Numbered from the stretch's first letter, positions 9,319 to 17,588 are shown. The stretch: DNA of 64,000 nt from JBBQYD01 sp942493075 (GCA_942493075.1 OW818681.1:5828001-5892000), one strand, 5' to 3'. A program made the numbers and translations. The notes: generated from the sequence alone by a model not told the origin.

Positions 9319-9377
9319 CTCTTTTGTTCATTCGGTTTGGCGCGCTTGCTACTCGCCAAACCGAATGAACAAAAGAG
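9319..9377. repeat. 24-bp perfect inverted repeat
   Basis: Arms 9319-9342 and 9354-9377 are exact reverse complements around an 11-nt spacer. It is much longer than a usual terminator stem and lacks a T-run. It lies in the 8915-9897 gap, which otherwise holds only the Doc remnant and repeats. It could be a transposon end, a small MITE or a recombination scar. Confidence 0.75.
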
Positions 9378-9416
9378 GTCAGATCATTTCGTGGCCTAAC
9401 CCATGGTAGCGACCAA

Positions 9417-9450
9417 CTTTACCGAGCCCGACGGTTCGGCTGTGTCAATA
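9417..9450. repeat. Direct repeat, copy 1 (second copy at 12714-12747)
   Basis: A 34-nt stretch identical to 12714-12747, followed in both copies by partly matching sequence. The two copies flank the block that contains two Rhs modules. Between here and 9897 I see no gene; the sequence looks like degraded DNA. Confidence 0.7.
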
Positions 9451-9897
9451 TTGAGGACCGACTTGCTCGCTCCGGCCGGGCTGCGACGCCAGCTCGGCCC
9501 AAAATCACGCTATCCTCGACGTCAGACCACCGACGTACGATACGATCGCGGGAAAACTCCTCCAACCTGAGACCCCAAGCTCAACCCGGCCAACTGTGTC
9601 GTACGGCTACGACCAGTTCATGGCTATTCGGTTACAAAACACGATGTCAGCGCAGCTATTTTGGAATAACCCTGCGACGACAAAACGGCCAAAACTACGA
9701 CAGGAAAAAAGTTCGTAACATGCAGGATCTGGCGTGCTACGACGCCTTATCGGTTCGCTGTGCCGGATTAGCGTCGGATTGGGTCACTATTAGCGGTTCG
9801 AAATGCAGTTCCGGATCATCGCTTTTGCAGGAGATAAACAACCGGACTTCCAGGTCATCCGCGCCTCAAGGGTGCTCGCCCATCTTTGCGGCAATAG

Positions 9898-10110
9898 TTA
9901 GCCGTGAGGAATCGTCCACCTTGCGGGAGTCTCCTCAATATCCAGTGTCTGACCGCGCCACGTGACTGTGTAAAGAGGCTCATCGGGAAAATCGTTCATC
10001 CTCAGCTCGCACAATTCATCAGAAACCAGTGCCGACCATTGTGGCATATCTGGGTGTTTGAGCCACGCAATCGGCATTGTTAGTAGATCTTCGATTCTTC
10101 GAATCTTCAT
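9898..10110 (-). CDS. Putative immunity protein for the Rhs tip at 10118-11092
   Basis: A 70-residue acidic protein (MKIRRIEDLL...) starting 7 nt after the Rhs-module stop. A second copy with nearly the same first 60 residues follows the decayed second copy of the same toxin module (16562-16876), so gene and toxin travel together, as immunity genes do. No named family was recognised. The ATG at 10110 is chosen because both copies share it; the frame upstream overlaps the toxin gene. Confidence 0.6.
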   Translation of the reverse strand: MKIRRIEDLLTMPIAWLKHPDMPQWSALVSDELCELRMNDFPDEPLYTVTWRGQTLDIEETPARWTIPHG

Positions 10111-10117
10111 CGTCGTC

Positions 10118-11092
10118 TCATTGAATGCCAAACTTCTTATTGACGGCCTCGTTAGGGACATTGGACCGCTCGATAATTTTGTCCCACAGGGCCTCCCCTT
10201 CGTACCCTTGTTGTGAATACTTTTCGATATAATACTGCAGAGGTTGCAGAGGCCGCTCCTGTGCAAGCTGTTCAGCGGCAGCACGGTCGGCCATCAAATC
10301 CCGTGCCTGTTGCTTGAGAGCGTTCCGAGCTTCGTTGACGCGGGCTGCTGTAGCCTCAGTTGCAGGCCCCGATGTGTCTAGTGCCGCCAATTGCTCGTTA
10401 TACCAAGCCCGGACTTCTGCATTCGATAGTCCCTTTCCGGCTTTAAGGAGAGGCGCAAACCTCTCACATTTTGACAAGAGCCAAAAAGCGCGTCGTGCAA
10501 GAGCGCCGATTGCCCCACCGCCAAGTTCACCAAGCACCAGGTTCTCATAGAACTCCATGACCTGGTCAGCCTGTTGCTGGAGGGCCTGATTAAACATTTC
10601 ATTTGCGGAAGCCGATGCAATGTCCCCGCTGTAACCAGCTTGCTGGGCCAGGCTGCCTGCTTCAGCAAGCCCGTGAACACCACTGGGGTTCGCAAATTGA
10701 CTCATTCCTTGCCCACCACCCATCCCCATCAAACCATACTCGTTGGCAAGCCCCAGAGGGTCGATACGGTTAATGGAATTATTCCCCACAAACCCATACA
10801 GGTTTATGCCGCCTGCTTCACCAAGTGGATCGCGGGTTAGCCAGCGTTGCAGCGTGGGATCATAGAACCGGTAACCGTAGTAAGTCGTTGAAGGTTGATC
10901 ACCGCAGTCGCGGGAAAGGAGGTTGAGGGTTGAATGATCTGACTGACCGCCGATGCCACCCGCCGTCGCTTCGCTATGGCGCGGCAGTCCCGCTCCCTGA
11001 GGACTAAGGCTCAAGGCAGGCTGGCGAGGCAAAGAACCTTCGCTGGTGAAGGTCACGAGCATCAGCGCCAGGATGGCCAGGAAACGCATCAT
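10118..11092 (-). CDS. Signal-peptide-bearing mini-Rhs toxin (module 7)
   Basis: About 324 residues. It starts with a Sec signal peptide of the type shared by all five mini-Rhs genes here (MMRFLAILALMLVTF), then a strongly shortened Rhs core (Y-Y-G-Y-R-F-Y-D-P to D-P-L-G-L), then a variable C-terminal domain of about 220 residues. The tip has a Gly-rich start, a helical region (W-Y-N-E-Q-L-A-A-L) and a tail ending N-K-K-F-G-I-Q; it resembles C-terminal toxin domains of other polymorphic toxins, but I cannot name it. The frame is open upstream to 11185; 11092 matches the start of the sister modules. Followed by a 70-aa putative immunity gene. Confidence 0.7.
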   Translation of the reverse strand: MMRFLAILALMLVTFTSEGSLPRQPALSLSPQGAGLPRHSEATAGGIGGQSDHSTLNLLSRDCGDQPSTTYYGYRFYDPTLQRWLTRDPLGEAGGINLYGFVGNNSINRIDPLGLANEYGLMGMGGGQGMSQFANPSGVHGLAEAGSLAQQAGYSGDIASASANEMFNQALQQQADQVMEFYENLVLGELGGGAIGALARRAFWLLSKCERFAPLLKAGKGLSNAEVRAWYNEQLAALDTSGPATEATAARVNEARNALKQQARDLMADRAAAEQLAQERPLQPLQYYIEKYSQQGYEGEALWDKIIERSNVPNEAVNKKFGIQ

Positions 11093-11311
11093 CGGTTTGC
11101 AGGAGCATAAACAACCGGGTGGTCCTGTCAGCCGAAAAAGAAACGGCAAAAAAAAGCTCGTAACACGTAGGCAGTGCCGTTTCATTCTGCGGGAAAACTG
11201 CCCGCCGGGATCTGTGAGGGGGACGCGGGCAACCCGCCGCTACCTCGAAGCTTTCCTCTGTTTCGTAACAACTCAGGTGCTTCTTTCAGAACCAGCACAG
11301 ATGTGATTTAG

Positions 11312-11671
11312 CTATCGTGAGGTGATCCGAAGCACCGCTTCGACTAGCTCAGAGAGCGGAACTGGAGGACCAAGTATCGGTACGTTTGTAGCCTTCAAAA
11401 AAGCGGAAAGTTTTTTATAGAGGTCACCCACATGGTTCGGTTCAGTCTCAGCAGGAGTGATTCGCACAACTTCCCCTCCTAAGCTCCAAAACCCATTTCT
11501 CTTCTCCACGGTTAAGTGGAGCAGCCTTCCTTCCGCATCAAACGCCTCGTACTCGCCGTTTCGAACGTCAATCGCTTCGAGGTGATCCTCAGCTTCGGCC
11601 ACTGAAGAATAGGCTGCCACGTCATTTCCGTTAACATCGAATACAAAGATTGGGTTTGCAGGCAGATTCAT
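11312..11671 (-). CDS. Putative immunity protein of the broken Rhs module
   Basis: A 119-residue protein whose ATG (11671-11669) overlaps the TAA of the preceding Rhs module in a TAATG arrangement, indicating translational coupling. It begins M-N-L-P-A-N-P-I-F-V-F-D-V-N-G-N-D and looks like a small soluble alpha/beta protein. The family is not recognised; the role is inferred from position. It remains intact although its toxin partner carries a stop codon, as often happens with immunity genes. Confidence 0.6.
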   Translation of the reverse strand: MNLPANPIFVFDVNGNDVAAYSSVAEAEDHLEAIDVRNGEYEAFDAEGRLLHLTVEKRNGFWSLGGEVVRITPAETEPNHVGDLYKKLSAFLKATNVPILGPPVPLSELVEAVLRITSR

Positions 11672-12564
11672 TACCAGCCTTTCTCCCATGGCCGATGCCA
11701 CTTCATACCACCCCCAGGCCCATTATATCGCCGATGATAATGAGGAAACCTCCCAACTGGGTGGCCCGTACGATTTCCGAATGGTGCGATTCGGAAGTTC
11801 CGTCCAAAGTCCAGTTCCTGTCCCCTTAATGCAGCCTTAGCCAGGTAAAGATCCCGTGCCGCTTCTCCGAGGTATCTACTCCAAGCAAGCGCTCGATCGC
11901 AAGGATCATAACCGCCATTGTACATGAAGGGGTCTCCAAAAGGGATAATTCGGTCCAGAGTCGCTTGAGCGGCTTGGCCAAAATCATCCCATGTCTCAGA
12001 GCTAAAGACAAACGATGGCTCACCTTGGCCCCAGTTCTGACCATCCTCGCCAAACTGGACTCCCTATAGGCCGTCCGGGTCACTGTAAATAAACGGCGAG
12101 TTGTAAACAAAGCGGTAAAGGTTGAAATCATACTCCTCATCGACAGGATCGCGGGTTAGCCAGCGTTGCAGGGTGGGATCATAGAATCGGTAACCGTAGT
12201 AGGAGAGGCCGCTGAGGTAATCGCTCTCTTTGGATGAGAACTGGTATCGGTTCACATCGGCCATCGGCCCCCATTTGGCGATCAACCTCCCAAAGGGATT
12301 GTACAGGTAGCGTGCCGCAATCCGTCCCTGGCCATCACTCAGGGCCGTGACGTTCCCGGCACCATCGGCATGATAGAAATGCGAACTCGAAGAAGCATGA
12401 TCGGTGCGAGCCAGAAGACCGCCGATGCCACCCGCCGTCGCTTCGCTTTGGCGCGGCAGGCCCGCTCCCTGAGGACTAAGGATCAAGGCAGACCGGCGCG
12501 GCAAGGAACCTTCGCTGGTGAAGGTAACGAGCAACACCGCCAGCATGGCCAGGAGACGAAACAT
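11671..12564 (-). pseudogene. Mini-Rhs toxin with an in-frame TAG (module 6)
   Basis: The shared signal peptide (MFRLLAMLAVLLVTF) and Rhs core run for 166 residues to D-P-D-G-L, then a TAG at 12066-12064 interrupts the frame exactly at the core/tip boundary. The same frame continues with no other stop for 130 codons to the TAA at 11671. The downstream part ends with R-I-A-P-F-G-N-R-T-G-H-P, P-H-Y-H-R-R and a W-H-R-P-W-E tail, a conserved-looking His/Arg-rich toxin signature. Either a recent nonsense mutation has silenced the toxin or TAG is read through. Confidence 0.7.
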
Positions 12565-12593
12565 CGGTTTGCAGGAGCATAAACAACGGAACG

Positions 12594-12672
12594 GCCATGT
12601 CATCCGAAAAAGAAACGGCCCGAAGAACCGGAAAAGAACATTTCTCACAACTAAGAAACCAAGAAAAGACCT
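12594..12672. repeat. Conserved leader upstream of mini-Rhs modules, copy A
   Basis: Sequence upstream of the module 6 start that is nearly identical to 19140-19222 upstream of module 2 and partly kept upstream of modules 5 and 4. On the minus strand it could also be read as an N-terminal extension from a GTG, but a TAG in the corresponding frame of module 5 argues that the ATG of the signal peptide is the true start. It probably carries the shared promoter and leader. Confidence 0.6.
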
Positions 12673-12713
12673 TGAGGCCCAATGGTGAGGAGGTTGAAGG
12701 TTTCCCCTGTTGT

Positions 12714-12747
12714 CTTTACCGAGCCCGACGGTTCGGCTGTGTCAATA
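12714..12747. repeat. Direct repeat, copy 2 (first copy at 9417-9450)
   Basis: Identical over 34 nt to 9417-9450. It lies just upstream of modules 6 and 7 in transcription order. The surrounding gap 12673-13078 contains no recognisable gene. Confidence 0.7.
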
Positions 12748-12950
12748 GTGAGAACTGACACTCGCTTGCGCAGGCAGTTACTTGATTTTAGGACGGGGCA
12801 GTTGCGGGACATCCGCTAAATCTGCTGTAAAGCGACTTATACTCCTTGGAGAAAAGAAGTTCGGGACTATACTGGTCGAAATCGGCTCGGGCAGGCGGCT
12901 CGTGGGGGGTGGCTACCGCGTGACAGACCGATTTTTCGGCTGTACGCGGC

Positions 12951-13028
12951 TACCCCGGGGTAAGGCGGGCCTGGCAGAGGGTTTTTACCAGCTGGCAGCT
13001 GCTTACCCCGGGGTAAGGGCGGCCTGGT
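12951..13028. repeat. Two tandem REP-like CCCCGGGGTAAGG units
   Basis: Units at 12951-12975 and 13004-13028 share TACCCCGGGGTAAGG followed by a G-C rich tail, 53 nt apart. The core TTACCCCGGGGTAA is palindromic. A diverged third unit lies at 9262-9285. Confidence 0.6.
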
Positions 13029-13078
13029 TCAAGGAGAGACGCCTGTAATGATTTTGGGGCTTTGGGAGCAACTCTATT

Positions 13079-13477
13079 TCAAGGCTTGGCCCGAAACTGT
13101 GACCGAAATTCAAAGGGAGATTCAAAGATGTCCCAATCATTTTCAGACAGCGAGAAGCTGGAGGCCACAACCGGAAAGCGTTTTCCGCCCGAAGCCAAAA
13201 CTTTGATGTTGTCTGGTGCAACGGCTTTTCCTAGGAGAACTTCCAAGTGCCGGATTTCATCGGGTGAAGGCGGCAAGAGTTCAAGCCCGTGAAGAGCACG
13301 CGGAACGGCCATGTAATCCACGCCAAGACAGACGAGGTCAACGTTGGTCAGAAGTTCTGGTGCCGTTCCGGTCGCAGGCGCTTTTGGACTGCGGATCAAC
13401 AGTTGTCCGTGACTGACCTGGTATTCCCAGACCTTGAACACGCGGTCACTCTTTTGAGATGCCAGGTTCGTTCTCAT
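13079..13477 (-). CDS. Putative immunity protein of Rhs module 5
   Basis: A 132-residue protein. Its ATG (13477-13475) overlaps the toxin's TGA as ATGA, so the two are likely coupled in translation. It has F-K-V-W-E-Y-x-V-S-H-G-x-L-L-I-R-S-P near the start and a central V-D-L-V-C-L-G-V-D-Y stretch, suggesting a beta-rich small protein. No family was recognised; the immunity role is inferred from the overlap and position. Confidence 0.62.
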   Translation of the reverse strand: MRTNLASQKSDRVFKVWEYQVSHGQLLIRSPKAPATGTAPELLTNVDLVCLGVDYMAVPRALHGLELLPPSPDEIRHLEVLLGKAVAPDNIKVLASGGKRFPVVASSFSLSENDWDIFESPFEFRSQFRAKP

Positions 13478-14610
13478 TTGAATGGATTTGGAGCAGGTTG
13501 ACCGCCTTTCCAAAACTGGAGACTGTCCCAGAACTGAGGGTTTTGTTTAATTTGTAGCAACTCCCAGTCTGTTGGACCGCCTAAGCCTGATGCCGCACGC
13601 TGAACACCTGGCCAGACGTCCACGCCGTTCAGATTGAAATGCACCGGCGTATTCGGGTCAGCGAGTTTGTCCAATACCCCTGATTTCCAATTCGCTGGAT
13701 CGGGTAGCTGTTTCCATGTCGTAGCTCCGCGAGCCTGAGCGAACGCGTCTAACCCTTCATCCGTCAACCCCATTGCAAAGGGTTTCGAGGCCTCTGTTCC
13801 CTCTGCGGCTTTGAACAGAGGGGAAGGTGGGCAGGGCTTCATTTTGAATGTCTTTCCCCCTTTCAATGGCAGCATCAGCATGAAGAGTTCATCGTCCGTC
13901 TGAATCCCGCTGGCATCATCCCACTCACCGGTATATTGATTCCACTCCATCTCGGCATGAGGGGGCGGATTCGTCGGCTTCGGATACATCGGCTTCCGAA
14001 AGAAAGGATAGGGGGGGAAGTTGACCCCATTAGGATAGTTCCCAAAACCAGAATCAAACGAACCTGATGGTCCAACTGGACCAGTTGCACCCGAGACAGG
14101 ATTGCCATACCGCAGTCCTAGTGGATCCGCTTGGTCCAGGGGATCATTCCCCACAAAACCATACAGGTTTATTCCACCGGCTTCGCCGAGTGGATCGCGG
14201 GTTAGCCAGCGTTGCAGCGTGGGATCATAGAACCGATAACCGTAGTAAGAGAGGCCGCTGAGGTAATCGCTCTCTTTGGACGAGAACTGGTATCGGTTCA
14301 CATCGGCCATCGGCCCCCATTTGGCGATCAACCTCCCAAAGGGATTGTACAGGTAGCGTGCTGCAATCCGTCCCTGTCCATCACTCAGGGCCGTGACGTT
14401 CCCAGCACCATCGGCATGATAAAAGTAAGAACTCGAAGATGCATGATCTGTCCGAGCCAGAAGTCCGCCGATGCCACTCGCCGTCGCTTCGCTTTGGCGC
14501 GGCAGGCCCGCTCCCTGAGGACTAATGCTCAAGGCAGCTTGGCGCGGCAAGGAACCTTCACTGCCGAAGGTAACGAGCAACAGCGCCAGGATGGCCAGGA
14601 AGCGAAACAT
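13474..14610 (-). CDS. Signal-peptide-bearing mini-Rhs toxin (module 5)
   Basis: A 378-residue protein: Sec signal peptide (MFRFLAILALLLVTF), a Rhs core fragment of about 140 residues including F-Y-H-A-D-G-A-G-N-V-T-A-L and R-F-Y-D-P-T-L-Q-R-W-L-T-R-D-P, the boundary D-P-L-G-L, then a unique tip of about 210 residues. The tip starts with a Gly/Pro-rich linker and ends with a compact domain (F-N-L-N-G-V-D-V-W-P-G near the end). A TAG lies just upstream in frame, so the ATG at 14610 is well supported, with TAGGAA a few bases before it. Toxin activity is inferred from the architecture. Confidence 0.72.
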   Translation of the reverse strand: MFRFLAILALLLVTFGSEGSLPRQAALSISPQGAGLPRQSEATASGIGGLLARTDHASSSSYFYHADGAGNVTALSDGQGRIAARYLYNPFGRLIAKWGPMADVNRYQFSSKESDYLSGLSYYGYRFYDPTLQRWLTRDPLGEAGGINLYGFVGNDPLDQADPLGLRYGNPVSGATGPVGPSGSFDSGFGNYPNGVNFPPYPFFRKPMYPKPTNPPPHAEMEWNQYTGEWDDASGIQTDDELFMLMLPLKGGKTFKMKPCPPSPLFKAAEGTEASKPFAMGLTDEGLDAFAQARGATTWKQLPDPANWKSGVLDKLADPNTPVHFNLNGVDVWPGVQRAASGLGGPTDWELLQIKQNPQFWDSLQFWKGGQPAPNPFK

Positions 14611-14702
14611 CGGTTCCTACGAGCATAGACAACGGAACGGCCATGTCATCCGAAAAAGAAACGGCCCGAAGATCCGGAAAAGAACCTTCCCGTTTCGGGT
14701 GG

Positions 14703-15113
14703 TTATTCACTACTGTAAAAGAATGACTTTAGGTCCGTGCTCCACGGTTTTCTACTCCATCCGCTGTTTGGGTCGGGATCAGGGAAGGCATCTCTGGAGA
14801 ATCCTATCCTTGCGCAGAAATCAAACATAGCGTGTGGTTCATCACTAATCAACAAGGCTGCTTTGGACCAATCAAGGGTCCAAAGAATGCGAAGCTTACA
14901 GCACTCACCTGCATTTGGAACCTGGTCAACGGTGTAAATGTGCAAAGCATCAACAAACGGAGTTCTGGGAAACATGTAATCGCGTGCGTAAAAATATCCA
15001 GTTCGGCCGTCGTCCTCAAAAACGACACCAAAGGGCCGCCCACGGGCATCGCTCTCATGAAAGACAGGACACCCGATTGTAATCGTTGCGCTGCAGCCTA
15101 GGAATGGCTTCAT
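14703..15113 (-). CDS. DUF2251-like protein, putative immunity to the HNH Rhs tip
   Basis: A 136-residue protein starting 6 nt after the stop of the HNH-type Rhs module. Motifs recall the DUF2251 family: F-E-D-D-G-R-T-G-Y-F-Y-A, then D-A-L-H-I-Y, then W-S-K-A-A-L-L-I-S-D-E-P-H-A-M-F-D-F. The position makes it the cognate immunity protein. The family assignment is from remembered motifs and is not verified. The putative immunity protein at 19357-19815 has a similar W-T-D-S/A-L-Y-L-D-E-E-P-W-A block and may be a distant relative. Confidence 0.65.
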   Translation of the reverse strand: MKPFLGCSATITIGCPVFHESDARGRPFGVVFEDDGRTGYFYARDYMFPRTPFVDALHIYTVDQVPNAGECCKLRILWTLDWSKAALLISDEPHAMFDFCARIGFSRDAFPDPDPNSGWSRKPWSTDLKSFFYSSE

Positions 15114-15119
15114 GGGTAG

Positions 15120-16220
15120 CTAGTCACTATATGCATGTTCCGGTATTTCTGATATCACGTCGTACCTGAGATGTCGATGTGGATCAATCTCTTCATGCTC
15201 GGATGGCCAGACATCACTCAGATTCTCCTTGTCGTTTCCTCCACCGTCACGTCGAGGCTTCCGATGGTGTAGTTCTTTACTCTCGAGAAGTGCTTCTATG
15301 TCACCTGTTTTCCGATCTCTAGCAATAACCTCCCTTTTGGGAGCCTGGCCATCAGGATATCCCTTCTCTTTCCATCCCCGCTTACGATGTGAGTTGTTCC
15401 AAGGTGTTTTCCCGTACTCACGCAGAGGATCCAAGACCTCCTGGCAATCTTCCGCAATCCGGATTTTCGATAAGTAATCACGCCACTGCTCCGGCGTCAT
15501 GGGACTCTGGGGCGGCTTAGGCGGTCCCAAGTATTGCTGCTCCGGGTCCAAACCGTCCCGCCTCATCTGCTCTTCTACAGCCTCACGCCGAGCATTATCT
15601 TTTATATCCTCCAAAAATGGAGATCGCTCGGACGGTCGATTCCGAGAATCGTTGTTTCGCAGTTCCCCGAGAATTTCCGAAGTTATAAAACCAACTCTAG
15701 GAGGGCTTGGCCGCGCGTTCTGAAGTCCCCAACTATCCAGAAGCCCCGTTGGGTCATTCCCCACAAACCCATACAGGTTTATTCCGCCCGCTTCACCCAG
15801 CGGATCGCGAGTCAGCCACCGTTGCAGGGTGGGATCATAGAACCGGTAACCGTAGTACGAGAGGCCGCTGAGGTAATCGCTCTCTTTGGATGAGAACTGG
15901 TATCGGTTTACATCGGCCATTGGGCCCCACTTGGCAGTCAACCGCCCAAAGGGATTGTACAGGTAGCGTGCTGCAATCCGTCCCTGGCCGTCACTCAGGG
16001 CCGTGACGTTCCCAGCACCATCGGCATGATAAAAGTAAGAACTCGAAGATGCATGATCGGTGCGAGCCAAAAGACCGCCGATGCCGCCCACCGTCGCTTC
16101 GCTATGGCGCGGCAGGCCCGCTCCCTGAGAACTAATGCTCGAGACAGGCTGGCGTGGCAAGGAACCTTCACTGCCGAAGGTCACGAGCAACAGCGCCAGG
16201 ATGGCCAGGAAACGAAACAT
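15120..16220 (-). CDS. Signal-peptide-bearing mini-Rhs with HNH-like nuclease tip (module 4)
   Basis: A 366-residue protein: signal peptide (MFRFLAILALLLVTF), Rhs core fragment ending G-F-V-G-N-D-P-T-G-L, then a tip of about 210 residues. The tip ends with an HNH/GHH-like nuclease signature: E-L-H-H-R-K-P-R-R-D-G-G-G-N-D, N-L-S-D-V-W-P-S-E-H and D-P-H-R-H. Such domains cut DNA or RNA in the target cell. Charged helical sequence fills the space between core and nuclease. It is followed by a DUF2251-like immunity candidate. Confidence 0.78.
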   Translation of the reverse strand: MFRFLAILALLLVTFGSEGSLPRQPVSSISSQGAGLPRHSEATVGGIGGLLARTDHASSSSYFYHADGAGNVTALSDGQGRIAARYLYNPFGRLTAKWGPMADVNRYQFSSKESDYLSGLSYYGYRFYDPTLQRWLTRDPLGEAGGINLYGFVGNDPTGLLDSWGLQNARPSPPRVGFITSEILGELRNNDSRNRPSERSPFLEDIKDNARREAVEEQMRRDGLDPEQQYLGPPKPPQSPMTPEQWRDYLSKIRIAEDCQEVLDPLREYGKTPWNNSHRKRGWKEKGYPDGQAPKREVIARDRKTGDIEALLESKELHHRKPRRDGGGNDKENLSDVWPSEHEEIDPHRHLRYDVISEIPEHAYSD

Positions 16221-16276
16221 CGGTTTGCAGGAGCATAAACAACAAGACCTGCCTGTCAGCCGAAAAAGAAACGCCC

Positions 16277-16438
16277 AACTACCTTCTGCCCGGCTTTCCC
16301 GGTCTCATCATCAAGGATAGCTACTGGCGGTGGCCCGAACGCAACCTCGCCGGCAACACCATCGACTTCCATACCCAGGTCCTGGGACTCTCCTTTCAGC
16401 AAGCGATGCACGACATCACAAACACCCCATCAAAATAA
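16277..16438 (+). pseudogene. Remnant of a CHC2-type primase zinc-finger domain
   Basis: About 53 plus-strand codons resemble the second half of a DnaG-type CHC2 domain: a Y-W-R-W-P block, G-N-T-I-D-F and L-G-L-S-F-Q-Q-A-M, then a TAA. The cysteines and the catalytic Toprim part are absent. The frame upstream is antisense to the Rhs leader, so this piece was broken off a larger mobile-element or phage-type gene. Confidence 0.4.
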
Positions 16439-16445
16439 AACCTCC

Positions 16446-16525
16446 ACTGGCGTCATAGCCCTATGACGCCAGTCCAGCTCAAAACCGCTCCCCGCGGCTG
16501 AAACAGCGCGCTATGACGCCAGTCC
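16446..16525. repeat. 13-bp inverted repeat plus a third copy
   Basis: ACTGGCGTCATAG at 16446-16458 and its exact reverse complement at 16461-16473 form a near-continuous palindrome; CTATGACGCCAGTCC recurs at 16511-16525. The region 16439-16561 has no gene. Together with the primase-like remnant it suggests a decayed mobile element or plasmid-type iterons. Confidence 0.65.
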
Positions 16526-16561
16526 CGGAAAAAGCACAAAGGTGCAAAACGCTCCATCAGG

Positions 16562-16876
16562 TCACATCGCTATGATCCAAGCGGGGCTATTCGGCCACAA
16601 AATCAGATGCCAGTCCGGCCAACATCCCCACGAAGCTCTGATGCCATTTAGGCCAAGACTATGATGCCAAATAAGTTCGTAACAACTTGCCGGAGCCTCC
16701 TCAATATCCAAAGCTTGGCCGCGCCACATAACTGTGTAAAGAGGTTCATCCGGAAAATCGTTCATCCTCAGCTCGCATAATTCATCGAGAACCAGTGCCG
16801 ACCATTGTGGCTTATCTGGGTGTTTTAGCCACGCAATCGGCATTGTTAGTAGATCTTCGATTCTTCGAATCTTCAT
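16562..16876 (-). pseudogene. Diverged second copy of the module 7 immunity gene
   Basis: The first about 60 residues are almost identical to the protein at 9898-10110 (MKIRRIEDLLTMPIAWLKHP). After E-E-A-P-A the sequences separate and this copy runs on into unrelated residues to give 104 aa, so the native C-terminus has been lost. It starts 7 nt after its toxin partner, exactly as in the other copy. Confidence 0.6.
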
Positions 16877-16883
16877 CGTCGTA

Positions 16884-17588
16884 TCACTGAATGCCAGACT
16901 TCTTATTCACGGCCTCATTAGCCACATTCGACCGCTCGATAATTTTCTCCCAAAGGGCCTCCCCTTGATACCCTTGTTGTGAATACTTGTCGCTATAATA
17001 TTGCAGAGGTTGCAGAGGCCGCTCCTGTGCAAGCTGTTCAGCGGCAGCACGGTCGGCCATCATATCTCGTGCCTTTTGCTTGAGGGCGTTCCGAGCTGTG
17101 TTGACGCGAGCTGCTGTAGCCTCAGTTGCAGGCCCCGATGTGTCTAGTGCCGCCAATTGCTCGTTGTACCAAGCCCGGACTTCCGCATTCGACAGTCCTT
17201 TTCCGGCTTTAAACAGAGGGGCAAACCTCTCACATTTTGACAAGAGCCAAAAAGCGCGTCATGCAAGAGCGCCGATTGCCCCATCACCAAGTTCGCCAAG
17301 CACCAGGTTCTCATAGAACTCCATGACTTGGTCCGCCTGTTGCTGGAGGGCCTGATTAAACATTTCATTGGCGGAAGCCGATGCAATATCCCCTTTGTAA
17401 CCGGCTTGCTGGGCCAGGCTGCCTGCTTCAGCAAGCCCGTGAACACCACTGGGGTTCGCAAATTGACTCATTCCTTGCCCACCACCCATCCCCATCAAAC
17501 CATACTCGTTGGCAAGCCCAGAGGGTCGATACGGTTAATGGGACTATTCCCCACAAACCCATACAGGTTCATTCCGCCGGCTTCGCCG
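16884..17588 (-). pseudogene. Decayed duplicate of the module 7 Rhs toxin (module 3)
   Basis: A second copy of the 10118-11092 tip. Three lesions are visible. The signal peptide and most of the core are missing, homology starting at G-E-A-G-G. A 1-nt deletion in the G-run at the D-P-L-G-L boundary near 17520 shifts the frame. A CGA codon of the intact copy is TGA at 17261-17259. The rest of the tip, from S-K-C-E-R-F on, is open and highly similar. It cannot make the full toxin. Confidence 0.8.

Noticed and set aside
9150..9359. N-terminal part of the frame containing the Doc remnant.
   Set aside because: It crosses the REP-like unit and the inverted repeat and has no Doc-like residues; only the last about 56 codons are supported.
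12565..12648. An N-terminal extension of module 6 (and 19115-19198 of module 2) from a GTG.
   Set aside because: The same position in module 5 has a TAG in frame, and the extension is Arg/Cys-rich ahead of a clean signal peptide, so the internal ATG is preferred.
12951..13028. A CRISPR-like repeat-spacer pattern.
   Set aside because: Only two units with unequal flanks; the core is palindromic and REP-like.
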